Positions 1-7,910 of a DNA stretch of 35,393 nucleotides are shown here, in pieces. A model generated the notes under the pieces. The model saw only the letters and a list, made by a program, of their open reading frames with translations. It did no database searches and had not been told where the DNA came from. The translations under genes and the position numbers were made by a program. The stretch is from an uncultured Prevotellaceae bacterium (GTDB lineage Bacteria; Bacteroidota; Bacteroidia; Bacteroidales; Bacteroidaceae): the NCBI GenBank assembly GCA_937910905.1, contig CALEPV010000024.1, forward strand, positions 1 to 35,393, read 5' to 3'. The stretch's first letter is position 1; each line of letters opens with the position of its first letter.

Positions 1-321
1 ATACCGCTTCAACGGAGCGGAAATTGTACCAAGTTATTTTTTAACGATTACTAAACTTGAAACTTGAAACCTGAACACTTGAAACCATTTTTTGCAAAAA
101 AACTCTCCCAGTATTCGTGAACCGCAATCCCGACGTTGCACCTTTGCACCGCGAAAAGGAAGAGCCAGGGCAAGCGCGCAGCCCAAACGCCACCACACCT
201 CGTTGGCGCTTTGCGGTTCACCCGCAAAGAAATCTCCCACCCTTTCCGCTCGGCTCTGCCGCTTCGCTTGACGAAGAACTATCAACTATCTATTATCAAC
301 TTTCAAAAATTCAACACAACA
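1..321. other. Intergenic leader region upstream of the HU gene
   Basis: No convincing gene is seen in this stretch. It begins with AT-rich sequence carrying imperfect copies of ACTTGAAAC around 54-87. It then holds a perfect 11-bp inverted repeat, GTGAACCGCAA at 117-127 and its complement at 211-221. A possible weak -7 box, CACCTTTG, sits at 139-146, but no good -33 element lies 19-21 bases upstream. The last 40 bases before the HU start are AT-rich with repeated ATCAACT-like words. An open frame continuous with the HU gene extends upstream to 136, but its translation looks non-protein-like until residue 63. Confidence 0.5.
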
Positions 322-792
322 ATGGCATTCAAGTACGCAACAGTATTGGTAAAGAACCCCAAGACCAAGCTCCGCGAGGTGCGAGCACGCGCCGTGAGCG
401 ACAAGGTCGGCATCCGACAGCTCATGAAGGACATCACAGCTGAGACCACCCTGACCAGCACCGACGTCAAGGCCTGCATCGAGAGCTTCCAGCGGCAGGT
501 GGTGCGCAACCTCCAGAACGGCGACGCCGTGAACCTCGGCGACCTGGGCACCATCTACCCCACACTCCGCTCCGACGCGGCCACCAAGGAGGACAGCTTC
601 AACCCCGCCATGATCCGCGGCGTGATGGTGCGCTTCCGCCCCGCCCACACGCTCAAGGGCGAGATCAACGCCGAGCTCAGCTACACCAAGACCGCTACCA
701 AGAAGGCTCAGGCCGCCGCCAACAAGGCTGCCACCGAGGCCCAGAACGCAGCTCTCAGGGCGCAGGCAGAAGAGGCTGATGATGGCGAATAG
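322..792 (+). CDS. HU/IHF-family DNA-binding protein (HU-HIG type)
   Basis: This is a 156-residue nucleoid-associated-type protein. The start MAFKYATV was chosen because homologous Bacteroidales proteins begin with a similar MA-[FYV]-K/Y strand, and sequence upstream of it in the same frame is not protein-like. Residues 1 to about 120 match the HU-like fold seen in Bacteroidales: conserved pieces include the helix IRQLMKDI, LTSTDVKACIESF, the GDAVNLGDLGTIYPTL strand pair and the motif VRFRPAHTLK near residue 113. The family usually ends near 120-130 residues or carries an extra domain. Here the tail (about residues 125-156) is Ala/Lys/Glu rich and probably a flexible basic-then-acidic extension. 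It is expected to bind and bend DNA in the cytoplasm. The family is a confident call; its specific role is unknown. Confidence 0.85.
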   Translation: MAFKYATVLVKNPKTKLREVRARAVSDKVGIRQLMKDITAETTLTSTDVKACIESFQRQVVRNLQNGDAVNLGDLGTIYPTLRSDAATKEDSFNPAMIRGVMVRFRPAHTLKGEINAELSYTKTATKKAQAAANKAATEAQNAALRAQAEEADDGE

Positions 793-802
793 GCTGCAGG
801 CC

Positions 803-833
803 GCGGCGCGGCCGCCCATCGAGACCGCGCCGC
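803..833 (+). terminator. GC-rich hairpin after the HU gene
   Basis: A 9-bp perfect stem, GCGGCGCGG at 803-811 with CCGCGCCGC at 825-833, lies 10 bases after the HU stop codon. There is no following T-run, so it is either a weak or Rho-assisted 3' end structure or an RNA-stabilising hairpin. Confidence 0.4.
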
Positions 834-868
834 GCTGCTCAAGGCCAACCACCCCGCCATTCAGCCCT

Positions 869-907
869 CAACAGCACGCTATTCACTCCCCAACAGCACG
901 CTATTCA
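869..907. repeat. Direct repeat, two 17-bp copies
   Basis: CAACAGCACGCTATTCA occurs at 869-885 and again at 891-907, a 22-bp period in non-coding DNA. No function is evident. Confidence 0.7.
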
Positions 908-970
908 ACGCCCCAACAAAATTAGTAATCGAACCCACTTGAAAAAGTCCTAATAGTTCTGTCGCCCCTA

Positions 971-1035
971 CGGTTCGAGAGCGGTTCGAGAGCGGTTCGA
1001 GAGCCTCGCCGACCGACCTCGCCGACCGACAGGGC
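971..1035. repeat. Nested tandem repeats (11-bp x3 then 13-bp x2)
   Basis: CGGTTCGAGAG is repeated three times without interruption (971-981, 982-992, 993-1003), then CCTCGCCGACCGA twice (1004-1016, 1017-1029), then CAGGGC. A single-copy version of the whole block (one of each unit plus CAGGGC) occurs at 35354-35383, so this is a locally expanded copy of a dispersed repeat. Confidence 0.8.
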
Positions 1036-1091
1036 TTATTTATAACTGCTTGATTTCCAAGAAGGGGTGTCACCCCTCCCTGTGTTCTTTC

Positions 1092-1109
1092 GTCCCTCTG
1101 GGACTTTTT
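1092..1109 (+). terminator. Short intrinsic-terminator-like hairpin
   Basis: The stem GTCCC-TCT-GGGAC is followed directly by five T residues. The stem is only 5 bp and the T-run is also part of the larger inverted repeat ending at 1116, so the terminator reading is tentative. Confidence 0.35.
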
Positions 1110-1160
1110 CAAGTGGTCTCAATAATTGATAATCGCCAATTGATAATTGACGATGTACAA

Positions 1161-1190
1161 TTGACAATTCGTAATTATTGCCTACCTTTG
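1161..1190 (+). promoter_or_regulatory. Bacteroidetes-type promoter of the TlpA-like gene
   Basis: The -7 box TACCTTTG at 1183-1190 fits TAnnTTTG. A TTG (-33) at 1161-1163 lies 19 bases upstream. The start codon follows about 35 bases later at 1226. Confidence 0.7.
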
Positions 1191-1225
1191 CCGCAGGAAT
1201 GGATTAACAACAATACGACATAACG

Positions 1226-2350
1226 ATGAAACACATTTCCGTAACGCTCAGCTATGTGCTGGCATTCGTATGCCTTACGGCATGTGCACAGACAACCAAC
1301 TATTCTGTTGACGTCACCACAGAGAACATGGACATCAACAAGGTCTACCTCATCAATGCTGAGACCCGGCAGGTGATGTGCGAGGTCGATGCCAACCACA
1401 ACCAGGCTCACTTCGAGGGTCAGGCAGAGGAGCTGCCCGTATTAGCCATCGTGAGCAAGGACAGCGCAGGCGAGCAGGTGCTGGCACGGTTCATACTCGA
1501 TGGCAACGGCATAGCACTCACCGTGAGTGCACCTGCTGCAGGCGAGCGCACCAACGGCCTCAAGGCCTCGGGGTCGCCACTCACAGAGAAGCTCGTAAGT
1601 GTGAACGCACAGATTCGCGAGAAGGCGCAAGCCGTTCAGAACTTCGTGCAGGACGTGCAGACGCGCTACACGCAGCGCCCTACTGACGAGCAGATGGCTG
1701 AGCTTGAAGCGCAGTACGAGCAACTGATGGGTGCATACACCCAGACCGTCAAGGACGGAATCACAGACAACCTGGACAACAAGGTGTCGCTGGTACTGCT
1801 GCTGCTCAACTTCGACATTCTCAGCGATGATTCCGAATTCGTGCAGCGGACATTGCAGAGCTATGCCTTCGCAGAGAATGAGCTACTGAAGCCTGTGCAT
1901 GAATATATTGCAGCCATGACGGCACGTCAGTCTGGTGCAGAGCTGATAGACTTCGAACTGCCCGATGCTGCCGGCACCATGCATAAGCTGAGCGAGTATG
2001 TGGGGCAGGGCTCATACGTGCTGGTAGACTTCTGGGCAAGCTGGTGCGGCCCCTGCCGTGCAGAAATGCCCAACGTAGTGGCTGCCTACCAGAAGTACCA
2101 TGACAAGGGCTTCGATATACTGAGCCTCTCCTTTGACAGCAACCGCGATGCGTGGCTGAAGGCCATCAACGACCTGGGTATGACGTGGTATCACCTGTCC
2201 GACCTGAAGGGATGGGAGAGCCTGGCTGCACAGAAGTATGGCATCCGCTCCATTCCATCCACATTGCTCTTCGACCCGGCTGGCAAGGTCGTGGCTGCCG
2301 ACCTGCGCGGCGATGCCCTCAGCACGAGGCTGGAGGAGCTGATGCGATAG
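1226..2350 (+). CDS. TlpA-like thiol-disulfide oxidoreductase lipoprotein (DUF4369 + AhpC/TSA-thioredoxin)
   Basis: This 374-residue protein has a lipoprotein signal peptide with lipobox LTAC, Cys20 being the lipidated residue, so it is probably anchored facing the periplasm. Residues 22 to about 130 look like the beta-rich DUF4369 domain found at the N-terminus of many Bacteroidales TlpA relatives. A helical linker follows (about 135-235). The C-terminal thioredoxin-like domain (about 240-374) carries the active site WCGPC, with Cys274 and Cys277, and the later cis-Pro segment IRSIPSTLLFDP. The family reduces or isomerises disulfides in exported proteins, sometimes for cytochrome c maturation. 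The substrate here is unknown. It has its own promoter and sits 38 bases before the RNase Z gene, so the two may be cotranscribed. Confidence 0.9.
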   Translation: MKHISVTLSYVLAFVCLTACAQTTNYSVDVTTENMDINKVYLINAETRQVMCEVDANHNQAHFEGQAEELPVLAIVSKDSAGEQVLARFILDGNGIALTVSAPAAGERTNGLKASGSPLTEKLVSVNAQIREKAQAVQNFVQDVQTRYTQRPTDEQMAELEAQYEQLMGAYTQTVKDGITDNLDNKVSLVLLLLNFDILSDDSEFVQRTLQSYAFAENELLKPVHEYIAAMTARQSGAELIDFELPDAAGTMHKLSEYVGQGSYVLVDFWASWCGPCRAEMPNVVAAYQKYHDKGFDILSLSFDSNRDAWLKAINDLGMTWYHLSDLKGWESLAAQKYGIRSIPSTLLFDPAGKVVAADLRGDALSTRLEELMR

Positions 2351-2388
2351 ATCGCAATGTAAAATGTACAATGTACAATTAAGGGCTG

Positions 2389-3303
2389 ATGCAGCTGTTT
2401 GATGTGCACATACTGGGCTGTGGCTCCGCGCTTCCCACGGCTCGCCACAAGCCTTCTGCGCAGGTGGTGAACCTGCGTGAGAAGCTGCTCTTGCTCGACT
2501 GTGGCGAGGGCACGCAGGAGCAGTGGCGCCGGTCGGGCCTTGGCTGGCAGAAGCTGGGTCATGTGTTCATCACTCATGCTCACGGTGACCACGTGTTCGG
2601 GCTGCCAGGGCTGATTTCCACGATGGGCCTTATGGGACGCACGGCAGGACTGCATATCTATGGGCCTGCCGAGCTGAAGCCATATATCGATGTGGTGCTC
2701 AGCTGCTTCTGTCAGCTCCTGTCCTACGAGGTGACCTTCCATGTGGTCGATACCCGCAAACATGCCGTAGTGTTTGAGGACCGCTCCATGCGCGTATGGA
2801 CATTGCCGCTCCAGCACCGCACACCGTGCGCTGGCTACCTCATAGAGGAGAAGCCTGGCCTGCCGCACATACGTCGCGAAATGATAGACCACTACGGCGT
2901 GCCGACATGGGCTATAAACCGCATAAAGCAGGGCGACGACTGGCAGATGGACGACGGAACTGTGGTGCCGCACTCGCAGCTCACCTCGCCCCCTGACCCT
3001 GTGCGTCGCTATGCCTACTGCACCGACACTATGTACATACCGCAGCTGGCATCGCTGGTGGAGGGTGTGGACCTGCTGTATCACGAGGCAACCTACAGCT
3101 CGGAAGATGCTGTGCGAGCCTCCAAGTACGGTCACAGTACAGCTACCGATGCCGCTCGGCTGGCCAAGGATGCAGCAGCCAAGCGGCTGATGATAGGGCA
3201 CTACTCGGCACGATACGACGATGAGACCGTGCTGCTGAACGAGGCAAAGGCCATATTCCCGAACACAATTTTGGCCAAAGAGGGGCTGCAAGTGCATGTT
3301 TAG
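2389..3303 (+). CDS. rnz: Ribonuclease Z (tRNA 3'-processing endonuclease)
   Basis: This 304-residue cytoplasmic metallo-beta-lactamase-fold enzyme has the usual length of bacterial short-form RNase Z. The zinc motif HxHxDH is seen as His63-Ala-His65-Gly-Asp67-His68, followed by the family-typical VFGLPGLISTMGLMGR. Further ligands are in YCTDT (Asp near 212), the YHEATY segment and the late GHYSARY histidine. The sequence CGSALPT near the N-terminus and HRTPCAGY near residue 146 are also typical. It cuts tRNA precursors 3' of the discriminator base. That is relevant where CCA is not encoded, as appears to be the case for the tmRNA in this window. A 38-base AT-rich spacer separates it from the TlpA-like gene. 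Confidence 0.95.
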   Translation: MQLFDVHILGCGSALPTARHKPSAQVVNLREKLLLLDCGEGTQEQWRRSGLGWQKLGHVFITHAHGDHVFGLPGLISTMGLMGRTAGLHIYGPAELKPYIDVVLSCFCQLLSYEVTFHVVDTRKHAVVFEDRSMRVWTLPLQHRTPCAGYLIEEKPGLPHIRREMIDHYGVPTWAINRIKQGDDWQMDDGTVVPHSQLTSPPDPVRRYAYCTDTMYIPQLASLVEGVDLLYHEATYSSEDAVRASKYGHSTATDAARLAKDAAAKRLMIGHYSARYDDETVLLNEAKAIFPNTILAKEGLQVHV

Positions 3304-3355
3304 GAGGCCATTGTACGTTGAAAATCGCAATTTATTGTGCTTTTAGCCGTAATTA

Positions 3356-3387
3356 TTTGTTGGTATTGTCAAAAACCCATAACTTTG
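3356..3387 (+). promoter_or_regulatory. Bacteroidetes-type promoter of the small secreted protein gene
   Basis: TAACTTTG at 3380-3387 fits the -7 consensus, and TTTG at 3356-3359 is a good -33 element with 20 bases between. The ATG of the next gene is at 3423. Confidence 0.7.
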
Positions 3388-3422
3388 TGCCACAAAGTAT
3401 AGCATACCAATAGAAATAGATT

Positions 3423-3743
3423 ATGAGCAGAAATATACGAATACTTACTTTGATGCTGGCCTTTGCACTCGCCACCGCGCTGAACATTTCGGCAGCGGAG
3501 CCTACAGAGAGTGCTGAGATGGCAATGGATATAGAGGCCCAAACCGTCACCATCACAGTGAGCGGACGGCAGGTGCACGTCACTGGCGCAGAGGGACAGA
3601 CGCTGGAGATATACAATCTCACAGGTACATGTGTGGCATCGATAGCCATAGACAGTGAAGATAAGACCTTGAATGTCAACTTGCCGAAAGGATGCTACAT
3701 CCTCAAGGTGGGCAAGGTGGCCCGCAAAGTGTCAATCAGATAA
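3423..3743 (+). CDS. Small secreted protein consisting of a T9SS-CTD-like domain
   Basis: The product is 106 residues. A signal peptide is clear (residues 1 to about 25, ending ISAAEP), so it is exported. After a short acidic linker, residues from about 38 on resemble the type A C-terminal sorting domain of type IX secretion substrates: the pattern LEIYNLTGTCV, a short strand, LPKGCYILKVG and a final KVSIR matches the usual IYD..G..V / LP.G.Y.L.V / .KI. layout. Such domains normally sit at the end of large cargo proteins; here there is no cargo. It has its own promoter (3356-3387) and a terminator-like hairpin (3797-3826), so it is a single-gene unit. Function is not known; the domain assignment is by pattern only. 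Confidence 0.65.
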   Translation: MSRNIRILTLMLAFALATALNISAAEPTESAEMAMDIEAQTVTITVSGRQVHVTGAEGQTLEIYNLTGTCVASIAIDSEDKTLNVNLPKGCYILKVGKVARKVSIR

Positions 3744-3796
3744 CTGCAGCCATGCGTGATAACGAGTATAACAGAGTATAACATACAGTCACGGTA

Positions 3797-3830
3797 ACAC
3801 ACGGAATGACATTGCATTTCGTGTGTTTCT
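3797..3830 (+). terminator. Terminator-like hairpin after the small secreted protein gene
   Basis: ACACACGGAATG at 3797-3808 pairs with CATTTCGTGTGT at 3815-3826 (11 of 12 positions Watson-Crick, one G-U) around a 6-base loop, followed by TTCTGTT. It lies between the small secreted protein gene and the next gene, which begins at 3853. Confidence 0.55.
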
Positions 3831-3852
3831 GTTGTGAATCCACACACACGAT

Positions 3853-4290
3853 ATGGAAGCAACCCAGCAAACAATACAGCAGATAGGGCGAGCCATCAAC
3901 AAGGTGGTGGCTAAGTATGCACCCACCAGTGAGCCCGTGATGACGGACATTCTGCTTCAGGTGCGTCCTGACAGCGGTGAGCTGAGAGCCTACAACGACG
4001 ATATGGAGGAGCTCACACGAATAGTCGTGGATCAATGGCTGGAGCCTACGGAGGAGGACCTCTACGAGGCCGCAGCACCACTGCTGAAGAAGTGCTTGGC
4101 GCAGGCGCATGAGCAGATAGAGCGTATGTCCATCCTGCATCCGTTCTCATTCGTGCTCATCGACGATGACCGCGAGACAATCAGCGACCTCTATCTGGTG
4201 GACGACGACACGCTCCTTGTTGACACCGAGCTGATGAAGGGGCTGAACGAGGATCTCAACAAGTTCCTCGAGCAGCTGCTCAAAGACTAA
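3853..4290 (+). CDS. Conserved hypothetical protein, 145 aa
   Basis: I do not recognise this family by name. The 145-residue product has no signal peptide or membrane segment and is acidic, especially toward the C-terminus (IDDDRET, VDDDTLLVD). Predicted helices run through most of the length, with a central beta-like stretch PFSFVLIDDD near residue 100. It starts 25 bases after the terminator-like hairpin and ends 25 bases before the DUF4836 lipoprotein gene, so those two may be one transcript. No clear -7 box is visible just upstream. Codon use resembles its neighbours, so it is a real gene. Confidence 0.7.
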   Translation: MEATQQTIQQIGRAINKVVAKYAPTSEPVMTDILLQVRPDSGELRAYNDDMEELTRIVVDQWLEPTEEDLYEAAAPLLKKCLAQAHEQIERMSILHPFSFVLIDDDRETISDLYLVDDDTLLVDTELMKGLNEDLNKFLEQLLKD

Positions 4291-4315
4291 CCGACAACGA
4301 ATAAAAGCTCTCATA

Positions 4316-5773
4316 ATGAAACACTTAACTACACTCTTTGCTGCGCTGGCAGTATTGCTGTTCGCAGCCTGCTCCGACTATACCGACACTATACCAGCCG
4401 ACACCAAGCTGCTGGGCAAGACGGACTTTGCAGTCATGCAGGACCAGTCGGGCATGGATCTGATGAAGATGCTTAACGATGCCGTGGAGACGATACAGGA
4501 CTCCAACGACGATTTCCCCGATGTCAATGAGATTCTGGCCAGCATCGACCTCTCTGCTCCTATGTACTACTTCCTCGACGGCGAAATCAACAAGGACCCG
4601 TTCATCGGTGTTGTGCTCAAGGTATCGGACTCAGAGGGGCTGGTTGAGGCTATCGACCGCGCCCTGCTGAGCAGCGATGACATATCCAAGAGCGACCTCA
4701 AGAAGCTGAAGAAGGAGGAGGACGGCTACACCGTATATCAGCCTAAGAACGAGCATATGGCCTTCGGTATATCCGACAAGGCACTGCTGGTGCTGGTAGG
4801 TCCTGAGAGCAGCGACCGCAAGATCCGCGAGCGCCTGCTGACCCTGTTGGCCGGTGAGGAGAAGGGCATCAAGGACAATGAGCTCTATAAGACCATGAAG
4901 GGCCACGATGCCTTTGCCTCGGTATACGCCAGCCTGGATGTCATACCCGACAAGGTTATGAAGGATGTCAACGAGCAGTTCAAGCGTGAGGGCATCCGCC
5001 TGAAGGCCTCGCAACTCAAGACCCTTACTGTAGGCTTGGATGCATCAGTCAGCGGCAAGGTGGCCGATGTGAACTTCTGGTACCAGTCGAGCGACGAAGA
5101 GTTTCAGGAGAAGCTGGAGCAGCTGGCCGGCTACATGAAGCAGCCCACAGATGACGGTCTGCAGATATTCACTCCCGACATACTGTACGGTGTCGTGCTG
5201 AACATCGATGGCTCAGAGCTGGCTAACAACCTGAGCAGCATCTGCAGCACCCTGGGCTTCGACAAGAACAAGATTACGGATGAGATGAAGAGCATGATAC
5301 GCAAGCTCAAGGGCAACGTCCTGTTCGGCTACCTGCCTCATGGACGCGACTTCTGGGCTGCACAAACCAGCAACATGAACGACTTCCTGATAAAGCAGTA
5401 CGCTCCTGACTACGAAGGACATGAGAACTGGTCGCAGGACGACTTCAGCTACAGCGACCGCCCATATTACGAACTCACACACAACGGCACAGAGTTCGTG
5501 AAGCTGTGGTCGTACAGCCGCCCCGACTACTTTGGCTACAAGAATGGTTTCAGCTACTATGCCGACGGTTTCGACATAGCCAACAATGCTCTCGACGATG
5601 ACCCCGACATGCCGGCAGAGCTGAGCAGCCTCATTCAGAGCAACCGCATCACTGCATTCTTATCTGTGGAGAGCCTGCTGAGCGAGTATAGCGATGACCT
5701 TAAGGAGGTGCTCGACGAGGTGGCATCTGATGCGCTCGACAAGATTGAATATGTTACATTCAGCTTGAAATAA
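4316..5773 (+). CDS. DUF4836 family lipoprotein
   Basis: The 485-residue product begins with a lipoprotein signal (MKHLTTLFAALAVLLFAACS, lipobox FAAC with Cys19). The mature part starts with the family-typical SDYTDTIPADTKLLGKTDF and continues through repeated alpha/beta units with phrases such as MYYFLDGEINKDPFIGVVLKVSD and FASVYASLDVIPDKV. Overall layout and length fit DUF4836, a Bacteroidales outer-surface or periplasmic family of unknown function. The beta-helix gene follows after 13 bases, suggesting cotranscription. Confidence 0.8.
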   Translation: MKHLTTLFAALAVLLFAACSDYTDTIPADTKLLGKTDFAVMQDQSGMDLMKMLNDAVETIQDSNDDFPDVNEILASIDLSAPMYYFLDGEINKDPFIGVVLKVSDSEGLVEAIDRALLSSDDISKSDLKKLKKEEDGYTVYQPKNEHMAFGISDKALLVLVGPESSDRKIRERLLTLLAGEEKGIKDNELYKTMKGHDAFASVYASLDVIPDKVMKDVNEQFKREGIRLKASQLKTLTVGLDASVSGKVADVNFWYQSSDEEFQEKLEQLAGYMKQPTDDGLQIFTPDILYGVVLNIDGSELANNLSSICSTLGFDKNKITDEMKSMIRKLKGNVLFGYLPHGRDFWAAQTSNMNDFLIKQYAPDYEGHENWSQDDFSYSDRPYYELTHNGTEFVKLWSYSRPDYFGYKNGFSYYADGFDIANNALDDDPDMPAELSSLIQSNRITAFLSVESLLSEYSDDLKEVLDEVASDALDKIEYVTFSLK

Positions 5774-5786
5774 CATCTATTAGGTC

Positions 5787-7877
5787 TTGGCACTCGTCGT
5801 ATATATGCTGCTCGCTACGGCAGGGTGGCTCATCGGTCAGCAACTTCAGCTCTCTGAACTGAAGTTGCTGACCTTGCGTTACAACTATCGACCACAGCAC
5901 CCGCAGGCTGTCAGCATTGTTGCTGCTATGGCTGGCATAGCCTTGTTGCTCTGCGATGCCTGTTGCACCGCGATGGGATGGAGCAGCATTTGGGTTATGG
6001 TCGCGGTGCTGACAGCGACAGCCATCTTTGAGTGGCTGCTGGCACGCATATCCAGCCTGTCGCTCATGGTCAGCGTCTGTGCGCGTTGCGCAGCTGTAGT
6101 CTTGGCTGCGTGGCTACTGTATGTTATGCAGGTTCAGGTCGTAGCACCGTTCCTGCTGTCGGGGCTGTACCTGCGCAACACACCGTTTGGCATAGTGCAT
6201 GGTAAGCCGCTATGGCTGGCATGTTATATGCGCCGTAGCCCTATGGCTGCCATTGTGCAGCCCCGGTCTTCAAGCAACGGCATAGGTGATACCACTACTG
6301 CCACCCAACGATATTCTGTCCTCGACCATGGCATCATGCCGGACACTGACGAGGATATGATAGACAAGCTGCAAGCCTTGATAGACCGTGTCGGTGAATC
6401 GGGTGGGGGCGTAGTGTACTTCCCACGTGGACGCTACCTGTTCAATAAGCATGGCCGTAAGGCTTTCCTGCAAATCAATCACTCGCACATCACACTTGAG
6501 GGCGAGGTGGACAGCACCGGCCGTCTGCTGACTGAGCTGGTCTGCTGCGGCACCACCGTCGAGGGCCGTCGCAATCCGTGGCTCTCACCAGCCTTCATCA
6601 CAACCGGCGAGGCTCTGCAACCCAGCAATCAGTTCTGGGGACTGGACTTCCGCAAGCCGCAGCGCGTGCACCGCGAGAGCAGCTCGCTCTCTGACCCTGG
6701 CAGCGATGGCACAATACTCACTCCACCCTTTTCTACTCGGGTGGTGGCTTCAGCCCAAGCGGGAGACCGCCAGCTGCGTGTGGCCAGTAGTGCCGCTGTG
6801 GGGCGATACGTCATGTTGGGGATGTACAACACCACCCCTGATGGCCGGTTGCTTAAGGAGCTGCTCGGAGTGGAGACGTTCCGCCAGGAGTGGCTCACCG
6901 CCCATCGTGCTGGCGCTGAGGAGGCTCCATCCTTCCAGTGGCTGGTGGAAGTTGTGTCCAAGCCCGACGCTCACACCGTGGAACTGGCCTTCCCGCTGCT
7001 GCGTGACTGCCCTCTGAGCTTTGAGCCTGCACTGTTCAATGTGGAGATGTTGGAGGACGTACACATACGCAACCTGCACCTCACAAGCCGTTGGAACGGT
7101 TTGTTCCGTCATCATGGCTTCCCTCTCTACTATTCCGTGGCACAGACTCAGGAGATGGACTATGGCTGGAATGCCATCAGCCTGCGCAGAGCTGCACACT
7201 CATCGGTGCAGAACGTTGAGATTAGCGATTTCTCTAATCCGCTCTATGTGCACGACAGCCATCAGTGTGAAGTGGCCCATGTGCGCATCTGTGGCTACGA
7301 CGGTCATCAGGGACTGAAGATGTACTGCCACACATCACACTGCTCCTTCCACCACATAGATTTCTTCTGCCACTATGCCGACATGATGGGAGGCGAAGGC
7401 AATGCCTATGCCAACACCTTTGCAGACATACGTTATCTGAGCTCCACCTTCAAGCCTGTGGACTACGATTTCCACGGCTTCAGCGAGGGCCCGATGGCAC
7501 CGCCCGCTTGGAACACCTTCGAGCGCATTGAGGGCTTTCGCCTCATCAAGGGAGCAGGAGCTGTGTTCAACTTGCCGGCCTGTGCGGTGTGCAACAGGTG
7601 GGTGTCCACCGTGAGCGAGGGCGAGCGCCGAGGTGAGCCCATCTTCTTTGCCATGAACTACCGTGCGCGCTCATTTGTGGAGAAATACGTCGTGGCCATG
7701 GGCTACACAGTGGTCATGTCGTTGAAACATCGCAATCGCGGTGGCGCTTTCCTCTTGCAGACGTTCCGCAACAAGGTGGCCGACATTGATGCCATGAGCG
7801 TACCATGTGATGAGCACAAGCAATTCTTCCGACAGACAATGATAAGCGACATCACAACGACGGCTGTGGTAGATTAG
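5787..7877 (+). CDS. Membrane-anchored pectate-lyase-like (right-handed beta-helix) protein
   Basis: This 696-residue protein joins an N-terminal membrane region to a beta-helix domain. Hydrophobic segments lie at about 2-17, 41-60, 64-85 and 88-127 (the last possibly two helices). From about residue 170 it has features of the pectate lyase 3 superfamily: a long helix ending in IDRVGESGGGVVYFPRGRYLF, then ITLEGEVDSTG, and repeated short strands (VHIRNLHLTS, SVQNVEISDFSN, CEVAHVRICGYDGHQGLK). The TTG start at 5787 is chosen because it gives a full first membrane segment; the first ATG is at 5805 and would shorten that helix. An in-frame stop at 5781-5783 excludes a longer form. It may act on or bind a polysaccharide, perhaps that of the convergent locus, but no catalytic residues can be named. 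Confidence 0.7.
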   Translation: MALVVYMLLATAGWLIGQQLQLSELKLLTLRYNYRPQHPQAVSIVAAMAGIALLLCDACCTAMGWSSIWVMVAVLTATAIFEWLLARISSLSLMVSVCARCAAVVLAAWLLYVMQVQVVAPFLLSGLYLRNTPFGIVHGKPLWLACYMRRSPMAAIVQPRSSSNGIGDTTTATQRYSVLDHGIMPDTDEDMIDKLQALIDRVGESGGGVVYFPRGRYLFNKHGRKAFLQINHSHITLEGEVDSTGRLLTELVCCGTTVEGRRNPWLSPAFITTGEALQPSNQFWGLDFRKPQRVHRESSSLSDPGSDGTILTPPFSTRVVASAQAGDRQLRVASSAAVGRYVMLGMYNTTPDGRLLKELLGVETFRQEWLTAHRAGAEEAPSFQWLVEVVSKPDAHTVELAFPLLRDCPLSFEPALFNVEMLEDVHIRNLHLTSRWNGLFRHHGFPLYYSVAQTQEMDYGWNAISLRRAAHSSVQNVEISDFSNPLYVHDSHQCEVAHVRICGYDGHQGLKMYCHTSHCSFHHIDFFCHYADMMGGEGNAYANTFADIRYLSSTFKPVDYDFHGFSEGPMAPPAWNTFERIEGFRLIKGAGAVFNLPACAVCNRWVSTVSEGERRGEPIFFAMNYRARSFVEKYVVAMGYTVVMSLKHRNRGGAFLLQTFRNKVADIDAMSVPCDEHKQFFRQTMISDITTTAVVD

Positions 7878-7910
7878 GTGCAAACTCCATCGAAAGTGGG
7901 ATGGTTACGG

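Larger units (their letters stand above)
935..1116. repeat. 182-bp segment bounded by a perfect 16-bp inverted repeat
   Basis: CCACTTGAAAAAGTCC at 935-950 is exactly complementary to 1101-1116. The interior holds nested tandem repeats (971-1029) and a GGGGTG-T-CACCCC hairpin near 1065-1077. The arrangement resembles a small non-autonomous element or a structured RNA. No flanking target duplication is seen and there is no coding sequence inside. Confidence 0.6.

Noticed and set aside
286..852. 188-codon open frame on the minus strand
   Set aside because: It is antisense to the HU gene and has a shadow-like Gly/Ala/Val/His-rich translation.
2191..3330. 379-codon open frame on the minus strand
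   Set aside because: It lies antisense to the RNase Z gene and the end of the TlpA-like gene, both with clear domain motifs, and its translation has no recognisable features.
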